A stretch of DNA of 64,000 nucleotides, taken from Bacillota bacterium (lineage in GTDB: Bacteria > Bacillota > Clostridia > Christensenellales > SZUA-584). Position 1 is the first letter of the stretch; each line of letters begins with the position of its first letter. The stretch is from positions 95,070-159,069 of the forward strand of contig JAEWTL010000127.1 in NCBI GenBank assembly GCA_023459495.1, in the 5' to 3' direction. This document shows positions 42,787 through 51,911 of the stretch, one piece after another. The notes under the pieces were generated by a model that worked only from the letters and a program-made list of their open reading frames with translations, did not search any database and was not told where the DNA came from. Made by a program: the position numbers and the translations under genes.

Positions 42787-45516
42787 ATGGACAACAAGGT
42801 ATTAAAGAACGAAGCTTATGAAGAAAACAAGGCCGCAGCTGAAAAGGCGGCAAACGCACCTAAACCGCATCTGCATGCGATAACCAAAGCCGAACTCGCC
42901 GAAGCAGCGCAGCCGGTTACAGTTAATGAAGCAGTTGACAGCGTCGAAGCGCTGACCAAGACACTGGCCCGTGTCCGGGCAGCACAACGGCAGTACGCGC
43001 TGTATACGCAACCTCAGGTGGATCGAATCTTCGCCGCAGCAGCAGCTGCTGCCAACCGCGCGCGTATCCCGTTGGCCAAGATGGCCGCCAAAGAGACGGG
43101 CATGGGCGTGGTTGAGGATAAGGTGATCAAGAACCACTATGCCGCGGAATATATCTACAACGCGTACAAGGACACCAAGACCTGCGGCGTGATCGAAGAA
43201 GACAAAGCGTATGGCATCCGCCGTATCGCGGAGCCAGTGGGCGTAGTCGCCGCGGTCATCCCCACAACCAACCCCACCTCCACCGTGATCTTCAAGACGC
43301 TGCTGGCGCTGAAAACCCGCAACGGCATCGTCATCAGCCCGCACCCGCGCGCAAAAGAGTGCACCATTGCCGCGGCAAAGGTTGTATTAGATGCGGCAGT
43401 GGGCGCAGGCGCGCCAGCGGGAATCTTCGGCTGGATCGACGCACCGACCATCGAGCTTTCCAACCAGCTCATGAAGGAAGCTGACATCATCCTCGCCACC
43501 GGCGGCCCGGGTATGGTAAAGGCGGCATATTCCAGCGGCAAGCCCGCCATCGGTGTGGGCCCAGGCAACACCCCGGCAATCATCGACGCCAGTGCGGATA
43601 TCCTGCTCGCGGTGAACTCGGTCATTCACTCCAAGACGTTTGATAACGGCATGATCTGCGCGTCCGAACAGTCCGTGATCGTGGCGGACGAGATTTACGG
43701 CGCGGTCAGGAAGGAATTCGCTGCACGCGGCTGCTATTTTCTGAACGCGGAAGAGATCGACAAGGTAAGAAAAACTATCATCGTAAACGGTGCGCTCAAT
43801 GCGAAGATCGTGGGACAGAAAGCGCATACGATTGCGGCGCTCTCGGGCGTAGAAGTGCCGGAAGCCACCAAGATACTGATCGGTGAAGTGGAAAGCGTGG
43901 ACATTTCGGAAGCGTTTGCCCACGAGAAGCTCTCTCCCGTGCTTGCCATGTATCGTGCGAAAAGCTATGAAGATGCGCTCGCCAAGGCGGAGCGGCTCGT
44001 GGAGGATGGCGGCTTTGGCCATACGGCTTCGATCTACATCGACGCGGTCACCCAGAAACAGAAGCTGTCGGCGTTTGAAGCGCGCATGAAGACCTGCCGT
44101 ATCCTGGTCAACACTCCTGCGGCGCAGGGTGGCATCGGCGACCTGTATAACTTCAAGCTCAGGCCTTCGCTGACACTCGGCTGCGGTTCTTGGGGTGGAA
44201 ACTCAGTGAGCGAAAACGTGGGCGTGGGCCAGCTCATTAACATCAAAACCGTGGCGGAACGCCGTGAAAACATGCTGTGGTTCCGCGCACCGGAAAAGGT
44301 TTATATCAAAAAGGGCTGCCTGCCGGTGGCGCTTGACGAGTTGGGCCATGTACTGGGCAAAAAGAAAGCTTTCATCGTAACCGACAACTTCCTTTATGCC
44401 AACGGCTATACGAAAACAATTACCGACAAACTGGACGATATGGATATCCGCCATACTACGTTCTACAACGTGGAGCCCGACCCGACACTGGCCTGTGCAA
44501 AGGAAGGAGCGGCGGCTATGAAGGCGTTTGCTCCGGACTGCATCATCGCGATCGGCGGCGGCTCGGCAATGGACGCAGCAAAGATCATGTGGGTGATGTA
44601 CGAGCATCCGGAAGCGGACTTCATGGACATGGCAATGCGTTTCGTGGATATCCGCAAGCGCGTATACGCCTTCCCCAAGATGGGTGAAAAAGCATATTTC
44701 GTGGCGATCCCCACCTCGGCGGGCACCGGTTCCGAGGTTACGCCATTCGCGGTCATCACGGATGAGAAGACGGGCGTCAAGTATCCGCTGGCGGACTATG
44801 AACTAATGCCGAACATGGCCATCGTGGACGCCGATATGATGATGGACGCGCCCAAGGGTCTGACCGCCGCATCCGGCATCGACGCGGTAACGCATGCGCT
44901 GGAAGCCTACGCCGCGATGCTCGCAACAGACTATACGGACGGGCTCGCTCTGCGCGCACTAAAGCTCATCTTCGATTATCTGCCGCGTGCATACGATAAC
45001 GGCCCGAATGATCCGGTGGCGCGCGAAAAGATGGCCAATGCGGCCAACATGGCGGGCATGGCGTTTGCCAACGCGTTCCTCGGCGTGTGCCACTCTATGG
45101 CGCATAAGCTGGGTGCGTTCCACCATCTGCCGCACGGTGTTGCGAACGCCTTGATGATCGACGAGGTTCTGCGCTTTAACGCAGCTGAGGTGCCTGCCAA
45201 GATGGGTACCTTCTCACAATATGACCACCCGCACACGCTGGCTCGGTATGCAGAGGTTGCGGATTATCTGGGCCTCAAGGGCAGTACGGACGAAGAGAAG
45301 CTGAAGAACCTGATCGCTGCACTGGATGAACTCAAACTCAGAGTAGGCATCAAGCCGACGATCAAAGCTTACGGCGTCGACGAGGCAGACTTCCTCGCGC
45401 GGCTGGATGACATGACAGAACAGGCTTTTGACGATCAGTGCACCGGTGCGAATCCACGCTATCCGCTGATGGAGGAAATCAAACAGATGTATCTGAATGC
45501 GTACTACGGAAGCTAA
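42787..45516 (+). CDS. adhE: Bifunctional aldehyde-alcohol dehydrogenase with N-terminal extension
   Basis: A 909-residue fusion of a CoA-acylating acetaldehyde dehydrogenase (about 45-480; catalytic Cys in DNGMICASEQ) and an iron-dependent alcohol dehydrogenase (about 490-909; GGGSAMDAAK, CHSMAHKLGAFHHLPHGVANA). It interconverts acetaldehyde with acetyl-CoA and ethanol. AdhE of other bacteria begins near the VKKAQREYA-like segment; here 45 extra residues precede it, Ala/Glu/Lys-rich then Pro-containing (LKNEAYEENKAAAEKAANAP). That tail could be a microcompartment targeting helix. In the ethanolamine context it would replace EutE and EutG. Confidence 0.94.
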   Translation: MDNKVLKNEAYEENKAAAEKAANAPKPHLHAITKAELAEAAQPVTVNEAVDSVEALTKTLARVRAAQRQYALYTQPQVDRIFAAAAAAANRARIPLAKMAAKETGMGVVEDKVIKNHYAAEYIYNAYKDTKTCGVIEEDKAYGIRRIAEPVGVVAAVIPTTNPTSTVIFKTLLALKTRNGIVISPHPRAKECTIAAAKVVLDAAVGAGAPAGIFGWIDAPTIELSNQLMKEADIILATGGPGMVKAAYSSGKPAIGVGPGNTPAIIDASADILLAVNSVIHSKTFDNGMICASEQSVIVADEIYGAVRKEFAARGCYFLNAEEIDKVRKTIIVNGALNAKIVGQKAHTIAALSGVEVPEATKILIGEVESVDISEAFAHEKLSPVLAMYRAKSYEDALAKAERLVEDGGFGHTASIYIDAVTQKQKLSAFEARMKTCRILVNTPAAQGGIGDLYNFKLRPSLTLGCGSWGGNSVSENVGVGQLINIKTVAERRENMLWFRAPEKVYIKKGCLPVALDELGHVLGKKKAFIVTDNFLYANGYTKTITDKLDDMDIRHTTFYNVEPDPTLACAKEGAAAMKAFAPDCIIAIGGGSAMDAAKIMWVMYEHPEADFMDMAMRFVDIRKRVYAFPKMGEKAYFVAIPTSAGTGSEVTPFAVITDEKTGVKYPLADYELMPNMAIVDADMMMDAPKGLTAASGIDAVTHALEAYAAMLATDYTDGLALRALKLIFDYLPRAYDNGPNDPVAREKMANAANMAGMAFANAFLGVCHSMAHKLGAFHHLPHGVANALMIDEVLRFNAAEVPAKMGTFSQYDHPHTLARYAEVADYLGLKGSTDEEKLKNLIAALDELKLRVGIKPTIKAYGVDEADFLARLDDMTEQAFDDQCTGANPRYPLMEEIKQMYLNAYYGS

Positions 45517-45546
45517 TTGCAACTCTAAAGCTGAGCTTTCTTCCCA

Positions 45547-45587
45547 GAAGAGCACCGGTCACAGCTGCCGGTGCTCTTCAGTTTTTT
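45547..45587 (+). terminator. Terminator after adhE
   Basis: GAAGAGCACCGG-TCACAGCTG-CCGGTGCTCTTC followed by AGTTTTTT. Confidence 0.88.
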
Positions 45588-45602
45588 CCTCTGTTACACT
45601 TG

Positions 45603-45971
45603 TCAGCAAACAAATGTCTGCCCCCGGCCGACGCCGAATTTCCATTGTATATAAGCATCCGCATCCCTCATCGTATAGAAAGGGCCTGCTACAGGCGTAC
45701 TGCATTCAGGCCTTATGGAGAATATCTGGTCTCCATAAGCCACAGTATAAGAGCAGTAGTTTACCGCTTCCGTTGTACTGTAATACCTGCAGAGATATAC
45801 ATTCAGCGGACGGTAATTATACGGCCCCGGTATTCCACTGGGCGGAGGTGGTCCCGGCGGACGCATCCCCGGTCCTCTCGGCATCCCTGGCCCTATTGGC
45901 ATTCTGCCGTCGTCCATATCGCCGGTTGCAACATATCGATTATAGAGATATCGGTTAAAATACTGAATCAT
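45603..45971 (-). CDS. Small Pro/Gly-rich Tyr-rich protein, unknown
   Basis: A 122-residue protein. After a Tyr/Asn-rich start (MIQYFNRYLYNRYVATGDMD) comes a Pro/Gly/Met run (IGPGMPRGPGMRPPGPPPP), then a C-terminal segment with several Cys and Tyr (YLCRYYSTTEAVNYCSY). No signal peptide. ATG at 45971 follows GGGAGG. Composition resembles spore coat or surface proteins, but that is a guess. Confidence 0.6.
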   Translation of the reverse strand: MIQYFNRYLYNRYVATGDMDDGRMPIGPGMPRGPGMRPPGPPPPSGIPGPYNYRPLNVYLCRYYSTTEAVNYCSYTVAYGDQIFSIRPECSTPVAGPFYTMRDADAYIQWKFGVGRGQTFVC

Positions 45972-46213
45972 ATCTTCCTCCCGGCATTGCGATCTGTTTA
46001 TTGTATGCAGAATGTATTCAAGAGGTACGTTTTCGCCTACAGCAAGCGAACCAAGCCACCCTTGATGCACTTGGATGTTTCTGTTATACTGAATACCAGA
46101 TTAAACTTGCGGCAAGGCAGGGCGCATCATTCGCTCTGTCCCGTTCCAACTTGCGGCGACACCACGGAAAGACAATCGACACCGAAGAAAGAGTTCAAGG
46201 AGAGGCTTTGGCT

Positions 46214-46750
46214 ATGCGATTGTTTATTGGAATCCGGGCAGGCTGTATCAAATATCTGGGCTCGCTGCAGCAGATGCTGAAAAAGGCGGGTAAAGGAAAC
46301 CTCACCCTGTCCGAAAACCTGCACATTACGCTCAAATTCCTAGGCGAAGTATCACCTTCGCGCCTGCCTGATTTGCGCGAGGCGATCATTGAAGCAGGCG
46401 GCAGTTCGTTTTCGCTCGAATGCCTCGGCATGTCTATGATGGGCAAAGGCGGCATCGTCTCTGCGCGTCTTGGGGGCGATCTTGAGGCGCTTTCTACGCT
46501 GGCTGTCCGAGTCGAAAATGCGGTCGTCAAGCGGGGATTCGAGCGTGAAGTTCGCTCTTTCCACCCGCACATCACGCTTGCGCGCAATTTTCATGCGCTG
46601 GAGGGCGACGACATTGCGGCGATGGCCCGGAAAGGCTGTCGTTTCAAAGTGGAAGAAGTGATTCTGTTTGAAAGCCGCCGCGAAGGTGGCAAGCTGGTCT
46701 ACGCACCGCTGTTCACACATCCGCTTGCACCTCCACTGGAGACTGAATGA
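46214..46750 (+). CDS. thpR: RNA 2',3'-cyclic phosphodiesterase
   Basis: A 178-residue 2H phosphoesterase. The two catalytic H-x-T motifs are HITLKFLG near residue 37 and HPHITLARNF near residue 117. ThpR opens 2',3'-cyclic phosphates at RNA ends. ATG at 46214 follows AAGGAGAGG; a TTG two codons upstream is possible. The next gene starts at its stop, so the two are coupled. Confidence 0.9.
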   Translation: MRLFIGIRAGCIKYLGSLQQMLKKAGKGNLTLSENLHITLKFLGEVSPSRLPDLREAIIEAGGSSFSLECLGMSMMGKGGIVSARLGGDLEALSTLAVRVENAVVKRGFEREVRSFHPHITLARNFHALEGDDIAAMARKGCRFKVEEVILFESRREGGKLVYAPLFTHPLAPPLETE

Positions 46751-47209
46751 TTGTATATGGATTTTGAGATCATCGAGCTTTCACCAAAACACAAACCTGA
46801 TGTATTAGCGCTCATCGCAACGGACGATTTGCGCCCCGAAGACATCCTTGCGAAAGGTACAAGGTACTGGGGAGCTGTTTCTGACGATAGTCTAATTGGC
46901 GTGATTGGCTGTGAGTACGTGGGTAGGTACGGCTTGCTGCGTAGCGCGCTGGTAGCCCATGCGCACCGCAATCAGGGCATCGCGGCGCTGCTGACGCAAA
47001 CGCTGCTGCAGGGAGCACGTGAGATGGGACTCAACGCGGTTTATCTTTTCAGCACCGGCGCGGGAGATTACTGGAAACGTCAAGGTTTCATGGAAGTCTC
47101 AGTTGATGAAGTCGTAAGTTTTATGCCGGGCACCTACCAGGTAAAGCTTTTCGACCGCTTAGGCTGGCTCCCCACCGAGGTTGCATACCGATACGATCTG
47201 ACAGACTGA
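46751..47209 (+). CDS. GNAT-family N-acetyltransferase
   Basis: A 152-residue acetyltransferase. Acetyl-CoA loop HAHRNQGIAALLTQTLL and a C-terminal GDYWKRQGFMEVS segment, resembling ArsN2-type acetyltransferases. Start at TTG 46751, nine bases after GGAG; ATG 46757 is the alternative. Substrate unknown. Second gene of a thpR operon, ended by the strong hairpin at 47258-47290. Confidence 0.84.
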   Translation: MYMDFEIIELSPKHKPDVLALIATDDLRPEDILAKGTRYWGAVSDDSLIGVIGCEYVGRYGLLRSALVAHAHRNQGIAALLTQTLLQGAREMGLNAVYLFSTGAGDYWKRQGFMEVSVDEVVSFMPGTYQVKLFDRLGWLPTEVAYRYDLTD

Positions 47210-47257
47210 GCAGCCTGCCATCCCCTCTATTTTCTTTGATCGATATAATAGAGCATT

Positions 47258-47290
47258 AAAAATGCGTCCGGGAAATCCCGGACGCATTTT
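47258..47290. terminator. Bidirectional terminator
   Basis: A perfect hairpin, AAAATGCGTCCGGG / CCCGGACGCATTTT, between the convergent acetyltransferase and surface protein genes. Confidence 0.88.
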
Positions 47291-47304
47291 ACTCGTTTCA
47301 GTTC

Positions 47305-50300
47305 TTACTTCTTCTCACCTTTGGAAAGGTCAACCTTCGCTTTGCGGTTCCTGATCTTCCACTGGACTACAGCGTTTGCGGCTGCGGTCGTTGTGAAGAC
47401 ATTCTCCACTCTGCCTTTCTCGAACTCAACCGGCGGTACAGCACTGCTGTTGATAATCTGTCCGGCCAGAGCGGTCAGTTCCGAATCCTCAGGTTCGACC
47501 TTCTGCTTCCTGAGCTTGCGGTTCTCATAACCCCACCGTATCGTCATGGTGCCATCCGCGTTCTTCGTCACGGCTTCCGCGATCGGAACGATGGTCAGCC
47601 ACGCGAGTATCAGCCAGATCAGGATGCCCAGTGCCGGGATCAGCAGCAGCCACCACAGCCAGGTTCCGCCACCACCGGTTGTCGGCGGTGCTTCCGGCGG
47701 GATCTCAGTGGGCTCAGGAGTCGGCGTAGGCGCCTCAATTGCCGCATACTGCGCTGTTACCGTCAGGTCAGAGGTCACCGGATCGAACTCCTTATCCCAA
47801 CCGGTGAATTCAAAGCCTTCACGCGCCGGGGCTTCAGGAGCGGTCGCACCAGTGTTCCAGTCTATCGTCTGCTCATCAATCACCGTGCCGTCGAAATCGA
47901 CGAAGGTGACGGTGAACGTCTTGATCTCATACTCGGCAACCACTGTAATGTTGCCAGTCACATTGTCATAGCTCGGGCTCCAGCCGGTGAAGTCATAGCC
48001 TTCACGCTCCGGATTCGCCGGAGGAATTGCATCCCCGCCGGACGGTACCCGGTCAGTGCCGAGCAGCGTTCCGTCAAAGTCTTCGAATCTTACCGTATAG
48101 ATGGTTGCATTGTAGCTGGCTACTGCGTTAATGTTCTCTCTAACATTGTTCAGGTTAGTCGCTACCGTCGGGTCATCGCCCGTAACTACCCATCCGGTAA
48201 ATGTCAGACCCGCACGTGCCGGCGCGGTTTCCACTACAGCTGCTCCGCCCCAGTTCACTGTCTGCGACGTGCCAATCTGCGTCACACCATCTGCACCGAA
48301 GAATCGCACTGTATAAGTGTTAATCGCATATACCGCCGTCACATCCAGGTTACCGGTCACGTTGCTGAAGCTCTTATCCCAGCCCGTGAAATGATATCCC
48401 GGCTGGTTGTTCGGGTTTGCCGGAGCGGTTGCGCCGCTGCCATGGTTCACCGTCTGGGTCCCCAGCGTTGTGCCGTTGTAATCCTTGAACGTCACTGTAT
48501 AGGTATTGATCGCATACTGTGCCGTCACCGTTAGGTCACTCGTCACGTTGCTGAAGCTTTTGTCCCAGCCTGTGAAGTGGTATCCCGGCTGGTTATCCGG
48601 ATTTGCCGGAGCGGTTGCACCGCTGCCATGGTTGACCGTCTGAGTCCCCAGCACCGTCGTGCCGTCGTAGTCGTAGAACGTTACCGTGTACGTGTTGATC
48701 GCGTACTCCGCTGTCACGTCCAGATTGCTCGTCACGCTGCTGAAATCGGTATCCCAGCCCGTGAAATGATATCCCGGCTGGTTGTTCGGGTTTGCCGGAG
48801 CGGTTGCGCCGCTGCCATGGTTGACCGTCTGAGTCCCCAGCACCGTCGTGCCGTCGTAGTCGTAGAACGTTACCGTGTACGTGTTGATCGCGTACTGGGC
48901 TGTCACGTCCAGATTGCTCGTCACGTTGCTGAAATCTTTATCCCAGCCCGTAAAATGGTATCCCGGCTGGTTGTCCGGATCAGCAGGAGCCGTTGCGCCG
49001 CTGCCGTGGTTCACCGTGTCGGTTCCCAGCACCGTCGTGCCGTCGTAATCATAGAACGTCACCGTATAAGTGTTTATGGCAAACGTCGCCGTCACACTGA
49101 TATCAGTCGTCACTCCGGTATCCGTACGGCTCGCGGTCGTCACGCCATCGCTCCATGCTACGAAGTGATAGCCGGTATCCGGAACCGCTGTCACGGTCGT
49201 ACCGTCGCTGCCGTAATCCACCGTCTGTGGTGTCGTCCCTGTAATTGAGCCGTGTGCGCCCGCCGTATATGTCAGCGTATAAGTGTTTATGGCAAACGTC
49301 GCCGTCACACTGATATCAGCCGTCACTCCGGTATCCGTACGGCTTGCGGTCGTCACTCCATCGCTCCATGCTACGAAGTGATAGCCGGTATCCGGAACCG
49401 CTGTCACGGTCGTACCGTCGCTGCCGTAATCCACCGTCTGCGGTGTCGTCCCTGTAATTGAACCGTGGGTGCCCGCCGTATATGTCAGCGTATAAGTATC
49501 CGCCGTCCACTTTGCCGTCAGCGTCACATTGCCAGACGGCATGTTAAACTTGTCGCCTGCATGATAGATATGTCCGTTTCCATCACTCCATCCCGCAAAT
49601 GTGGCACCAGTCTTCGTGGGTTCTCCGGATTTCACAGTAACCTCGTTGCCAGCCATATAGGCGTCGGGCTCTGCCGTGGGAACGGTGCCACCCGTATTGC
49701 CGTTGCCATTATAGGTTACGTCGAACCACTTCGTGGTGTCCTTCGCAAACTGCGCGGTGAAAACGGTATCAGCCGTAATCGTCATCGCATCCACCTGCGC
49801 GGAGGTGTACAGCGTCGTGCCGCTGTTCTTCGTCCAGCCAAGGAACTGGTATCCTGAATTGGCTGACGTCGGCGGCGGCGTCGGGCTGCTGCTGCCGTCA
49901 AGGATTCCGGTATGCTCGATATCCGCTGTACCACCGTTGATCGTGCCGCCTGCCGTGGTCTTAAAGGTCACGTCGTGCGTGATCGCTTCCGTCAGTTCGC
50001 TTGCATTGATCTCAACGTCAAACCCCTTGGTCGAGCCAAGCGTACCCGGGCAGAGATTGTATGCAGCCAGAATGGCATTGCCCGTTATGGTTTGCGTAAA
50101 TGGGTAGGTGTTGCTGTTCTGATCCGTCAGCGTACCGCTGATCGTAATAGAACTGGGCCAGTACATCGTCAGGTCATTGCGGTATTCCGTTGAACTAAGC
50201 CGATAAAAACCGTTTGCGTTATGCGTTCCGTTTTTGTCCACCCAGCTTCCCGACACATTGGATACCGTCACGTTTAGCGTCTTAGGATATCCACTCTGGC

Positions 50301-51378
50301 TGACCCCATTAACCCTATAGTCAATCGTCAGCGTTCCTGCAACCTCGACGTCAATATGATTGAATGTCGTTGAATTGGATATCCACTTGGCGTAAAGCGT
50401 TGTATTGTTGTTAATCGTAGAAGTGTTGCCAGGCCCCAATATGTTGGCGTTGTTGTTTGTGCTTGTTGTCCAGCCAACAAACGTATACCCTGTGCGCGTG
50501 AGATTGCCTGTGTTACCCTGTACCGTAACGCTATCGCCGGCATGATATTGGTTGCCGTCGGTAGGAACGCTGCCCGAATAGTCTGTGGCGTTGGGGTTAT
50601 AGGTAACAGTGTATGTTGCCAATTCCCACTGAGCCGTCAGCGTCACCGCCTTGGCTGGCATGGAGAATGTTTCCGAACCCGTACCGTCATATTCATTTCC
50701 GTCCTGATCTATCCAGCCCGTAAACACATATCCGTTTTTCACCATGCTGCCGGGGCCTTTGACCGTTACGGTAGCGTTCTCCACATAGCTGCCGCCGGAC
50801 GGTACGCCGCTCGTTGCTCCGTTGCCGTCGTACGTGACGTTATAAGTTGGAGCAGGCAAAGTATATGTCACCCTGACCTGAATATGGTCGAGATAAGCTG
50901 AATCTCCGCCGCTCGTAGTTTGAACCCGGACTTCCATTGCGTTAACTGTGGCGCCCGTCCATGTACCCGTCCACGGATCATCACCAAGATAATACTTATC
51001 AGTAGTGGATAATGTGCCCGTGTTTTTTGTGGCAGTCGCTCCGACATTTCTTATGTTAACGTTGAAAGTCCGACCGGAACTACTGTCTTTTTTCGCTTCC
51101 AGCCTTACCGCAATCTCCGTGACTGTCGCATTTGCGGGAACGAGGTTGCTTCCAAAAGTATAGTCTACTCGATCACTGGAACTGTCAAACTCAACTCTGG
51201 AATCGTCCGACACATAAGCGCGATCTTCATTAGATACGCCATTGTCATCATTGTAGCCACTCGCGTCTTTCCATCCGGAGTTATCCGCCAGTACTGTTGG
51301 TATAAAAACAGCCACTATCGCCGCCACCACCAACATAATGACAATAAGCTTCTTGATGTTCGAATTCTTACCCTTCAT
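47305..51378 (-). CDS. Giant repeat surface protein with InlB-type B repeats
   Basis: A 1357-residue protein. Signal peptide (KKLIVIMLVVAAIVAVFIPTVLA), a domain with CUB/adhesin-like beta character, then many Listeria-Bacteroides (InlB B) repeats of about 65 residues ending GYHFTGWDKDFSNVT or similar. Four copies between about 48310 and 49080 are nearly identical. Near the C-terminus a Pro/Thr stalk precedes one membrane helix (WLWWLLLIPALGILIWLILA) and then a basic 96-residue cytoplasmic tail. There is no LPXTG sortase motif. Likely a membrane-anchored adhesin on the cell surface, controlled by two tandem c-di-GMP riboswitches. Confidence 0.88.
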   Translation of the reverse strand: MKGKNSNIKKLIVIMLVVAAIVAVFIPTVLADNSGWKDASGYNDDNGVSNEDRAYVSDDSRVEFDSSSDRVDYTFGSNLVPANATVTEIAVRLEAKKDSSSGRTFNVNIRNVGATATKNTGTLSTTDKYYLGDDPWTGTWTGATVNAMEVRVQTTSGGDSAYLDHIQVRVTYTLPAPTYNVTYDGNGATSGVPSGGSYVENATVTVKGPGSMVKNGYVFTGWIDQDGNEYDGTGSETFSMPAKAVTLTAQWELATYTVTYNPNATDYSGSVPTDGNQYHAGDSVTVQGNTGNLTRTGYTFVGWTTSTNNNANILGPGNTSTINNNTTLYAKWISNSTTFNHIDVEVAGTLTIDYRVNGVSQSGYPKTLNVTVSNVSGSWVDKNGTHNANGFYRLSSTEYRNDLTMYWPSSITISGTLTDQNSNTYPFTQTITGNAILAAYNLCPGTLGSTKGFDVEINASELTEAITHDVTFKTTAGGTINGGTADIEHTGILDGSSSPTPPPTSANSGYQFLGWTKNSGTTLYTSAQVDAMTITADTVFTAQFAKDTTKWFDVTYNGNGNTGGTVPTAEPDAYMAGNEVTVKSGEPTKTGATFAGWSDGNGHIYHAGDKFNMPSGNVTLTAKWTADTYTLTYTAGTHGSITGTTPQTVDYGSDGTTVTAVPDTGYHFVAWSDGVTTASRTDTGVTADISVTATFAINTYTLTYTAGAHGSITGTTPQTVDYGSDGTTVTAVPDTGYHFVAWSDGVTTASRTDTGVTTDISVTATFAINTYTVTFYDYDGTTVLGTDTVNHGSGATAPADPDNQPGYHFTGWDKDFSNVTSNLDVTAQYAINTYTVTFYDYDGTTVLGTQTVNHGSGATAPANPNNQPGYHFTGWDTDFSSVTSNLDVTAEYAINTYTVTFYDYDGTTVLGTQTVNHGSGATAPANPDNQPGYHFTGWDKSFSNVTSDLTVTAQYAINTYTVTFKDYNGTTLGTQTVNHGSGATAPANPNNQPGYHFTGWDKSFSNVTGNLDVTAVYAINTYTVRFFGADGVTQIGTSQTVNWGGAAVVETAPARAGLTFTGWVVTGDDPTVATNLNNVRENINAVASYNATIYTVRFEDFDGTLLGTDRVPSGGDAIPPANPEREGYDFTGWSPSYDNVTGNITVVAEYEIKTFTVTFVDFDGTVIDEQTIDWNTGATAPEAPAREGFEFTGWDKEFDPVTSDLTVTAQYAAIEAPTPTPEPTEIPPEAPPTTGGGGTWLWWLLLIPALGILIWLILAWLTIVPIAEAVTKNADGTMTIRWGYENRKLRKQKVEPEDSELTALAGQIINSSAVPPVEFEKGRVENVFTTTAAANAVVQWKIRNRKAKVDLSKGEKK
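48310..49080 (-). repeat. Four near-identical tandem repeats in the surface protein gene
   Basis: Each unit is about 190-200 bases and encodes the INTYTVTFYDYDGTTVLG to VTAQYA segment. The units differ only at scattered positions. Such repeats are prone to slippage, so copy number may vary between strains. Confidence 0.8.
49068..49490 (-). repeat. Two tandem repeats of a second type in the surface protein gene
   Basis: Two units of about 207 bases, nearly identical in DNA, encoding GSITGTTPQTVDYGSDG... to ...DISVTATFA. Confidence 0.78.
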
Positions 51379-51420
51379 TTCCTTTCCGCTCCTTTCGGTT
51401 TCGCGTTGCTTTTATAAAAT

Positions 51421-51449
51421 AAAAAGCCGCGCTCAATTTCTGAGGCGGC
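51421..51449 (-). terminator. Terminator of the gene-proximal c-di-GMP riboswitch
   Basis: Minus strand GCCGCCTCA-GAAA-TTGAGCGCGGC followed by TTTTTATTTT. Confidence 0.8.
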
Positions 51450-51534
51450 TGAACGATCATAGCACATTGGGTGTGCTTTAGACTTCTTGCTTTGCGTCCC
51501 CGGCTTTCGCGCGGGTTTGCTTTTCACAGCTTGT
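51443..51534 (-). ncRNA. Cyclic di-GMP-I riboswitch (GEMM), gene-proximal copy
   Basis: Read on the minus strand: GTGAAAAGCAAACCC, a GAAA-capped stem, GGGGACGCAAAGC, AAGTCTAAAGC, a short stem, then CTATGATCG and CAGCCGCC. The AAGCAAACC..GAAA..GGGACGCAAAGC core is diagnostic of the GEMM-I class. It ends in an intrinsic terminator, 43 bases before the surface protein start. End points are approximate. Confidence 0.88.
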
Positions 51535-51593
51535 ACAAAAACCTGATCTGGCTATTTACAGCTTTCGTTTTTGTTCTCACTGACCCGTCGAAT

Positions 51594-51627
51594 AAAAAGG
51601 GCCGCGCTCAATCCATTGAGGCGACCG
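51594..51627 (-). terminator. Terminator of the gene-distal c-di-GMP riboswitch
   Basis: Minus strand CGCCTCAA-TGGA-TTGAGCG within a longer stem, followed by CGGCCCTTTTTATT. Confidence 0.72.
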
Positions 51628-51705
51628 AACCATCATGACGCGGAATACGCGTTTTAGACTTCATGCTTTGCGTCCCCGGCTTTCGCACGGGTTTGCCTTT
51701 CACTA
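51621..51705 (-). ncRNA. Cyclic di-GMP-I riboswitch (GEMM), gene-distal copy
   Basis: Minus strand: AAAGGCAAACCCG, GAAA loop, GGGGACGCAAAGC, GAAGTCTAAAACGC, a stem, then ATGATGG. Same core and order as the proximal copy, followed by its own terminator. Two tandem aptamers with two terminators usually give a sharper response to c-di-GMP. Confidence 0.87.
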
Positions 51706-51768
51706 AATTCTGGTGTAAATAAGCTGTAAATATTATTGTCATTGTACATATTCAGTTTTTACACATTT

Positions 51769-51797
51769 ACTATCACACAATTTGATTATTTTGTCAA
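51769..51797 (-). promoter_or_regulatory. Promoter of the riboswitch-surface protein transcript
   Basis: Minus strand TTGACA (51797-51792), 17-base spacer, GATAGT (51774-51769). It lies in an AT-rich stretch about 60 bases upstream of the distal aptamer. Confidence 0.6.
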
Positions 51798-51869
51798 GTT
51801 TTTTGCCTCATTAACTCGGCAAATTTTTGTTTAAATTTCGTTAAATCCTATTTTTATTTATAATTATCA

Positions 51870-51897
51870 TTAAAAAGCGCGGTTTTATCCGCGCTTT
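51870..51897 (-). terminator. Terminator of the patatin pair
   Basis: Minus strand AAAGCGCGG-ATAAAA-CCGCGCTTT followed by TTAATG, just after the stop at 51912. Confidence 0.75.
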
Positions 51898-51911
51898 CTG
51901 TCGCTTTTTAA

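Noticed and set aside
48577..49248. A 223-codon plus-strand frame inside the surface protein gene
   Set aside because: It arises from the tandem repeat DNA on the opposite strand; its product is a repetitive Arg/Val-rich sequence with no ribosome site.
48310..49490. Possible CRISPR or satellite array
   Set aside because: The repeats are 190-207 bases long, coding, in frame and contiguous, with no spacers.
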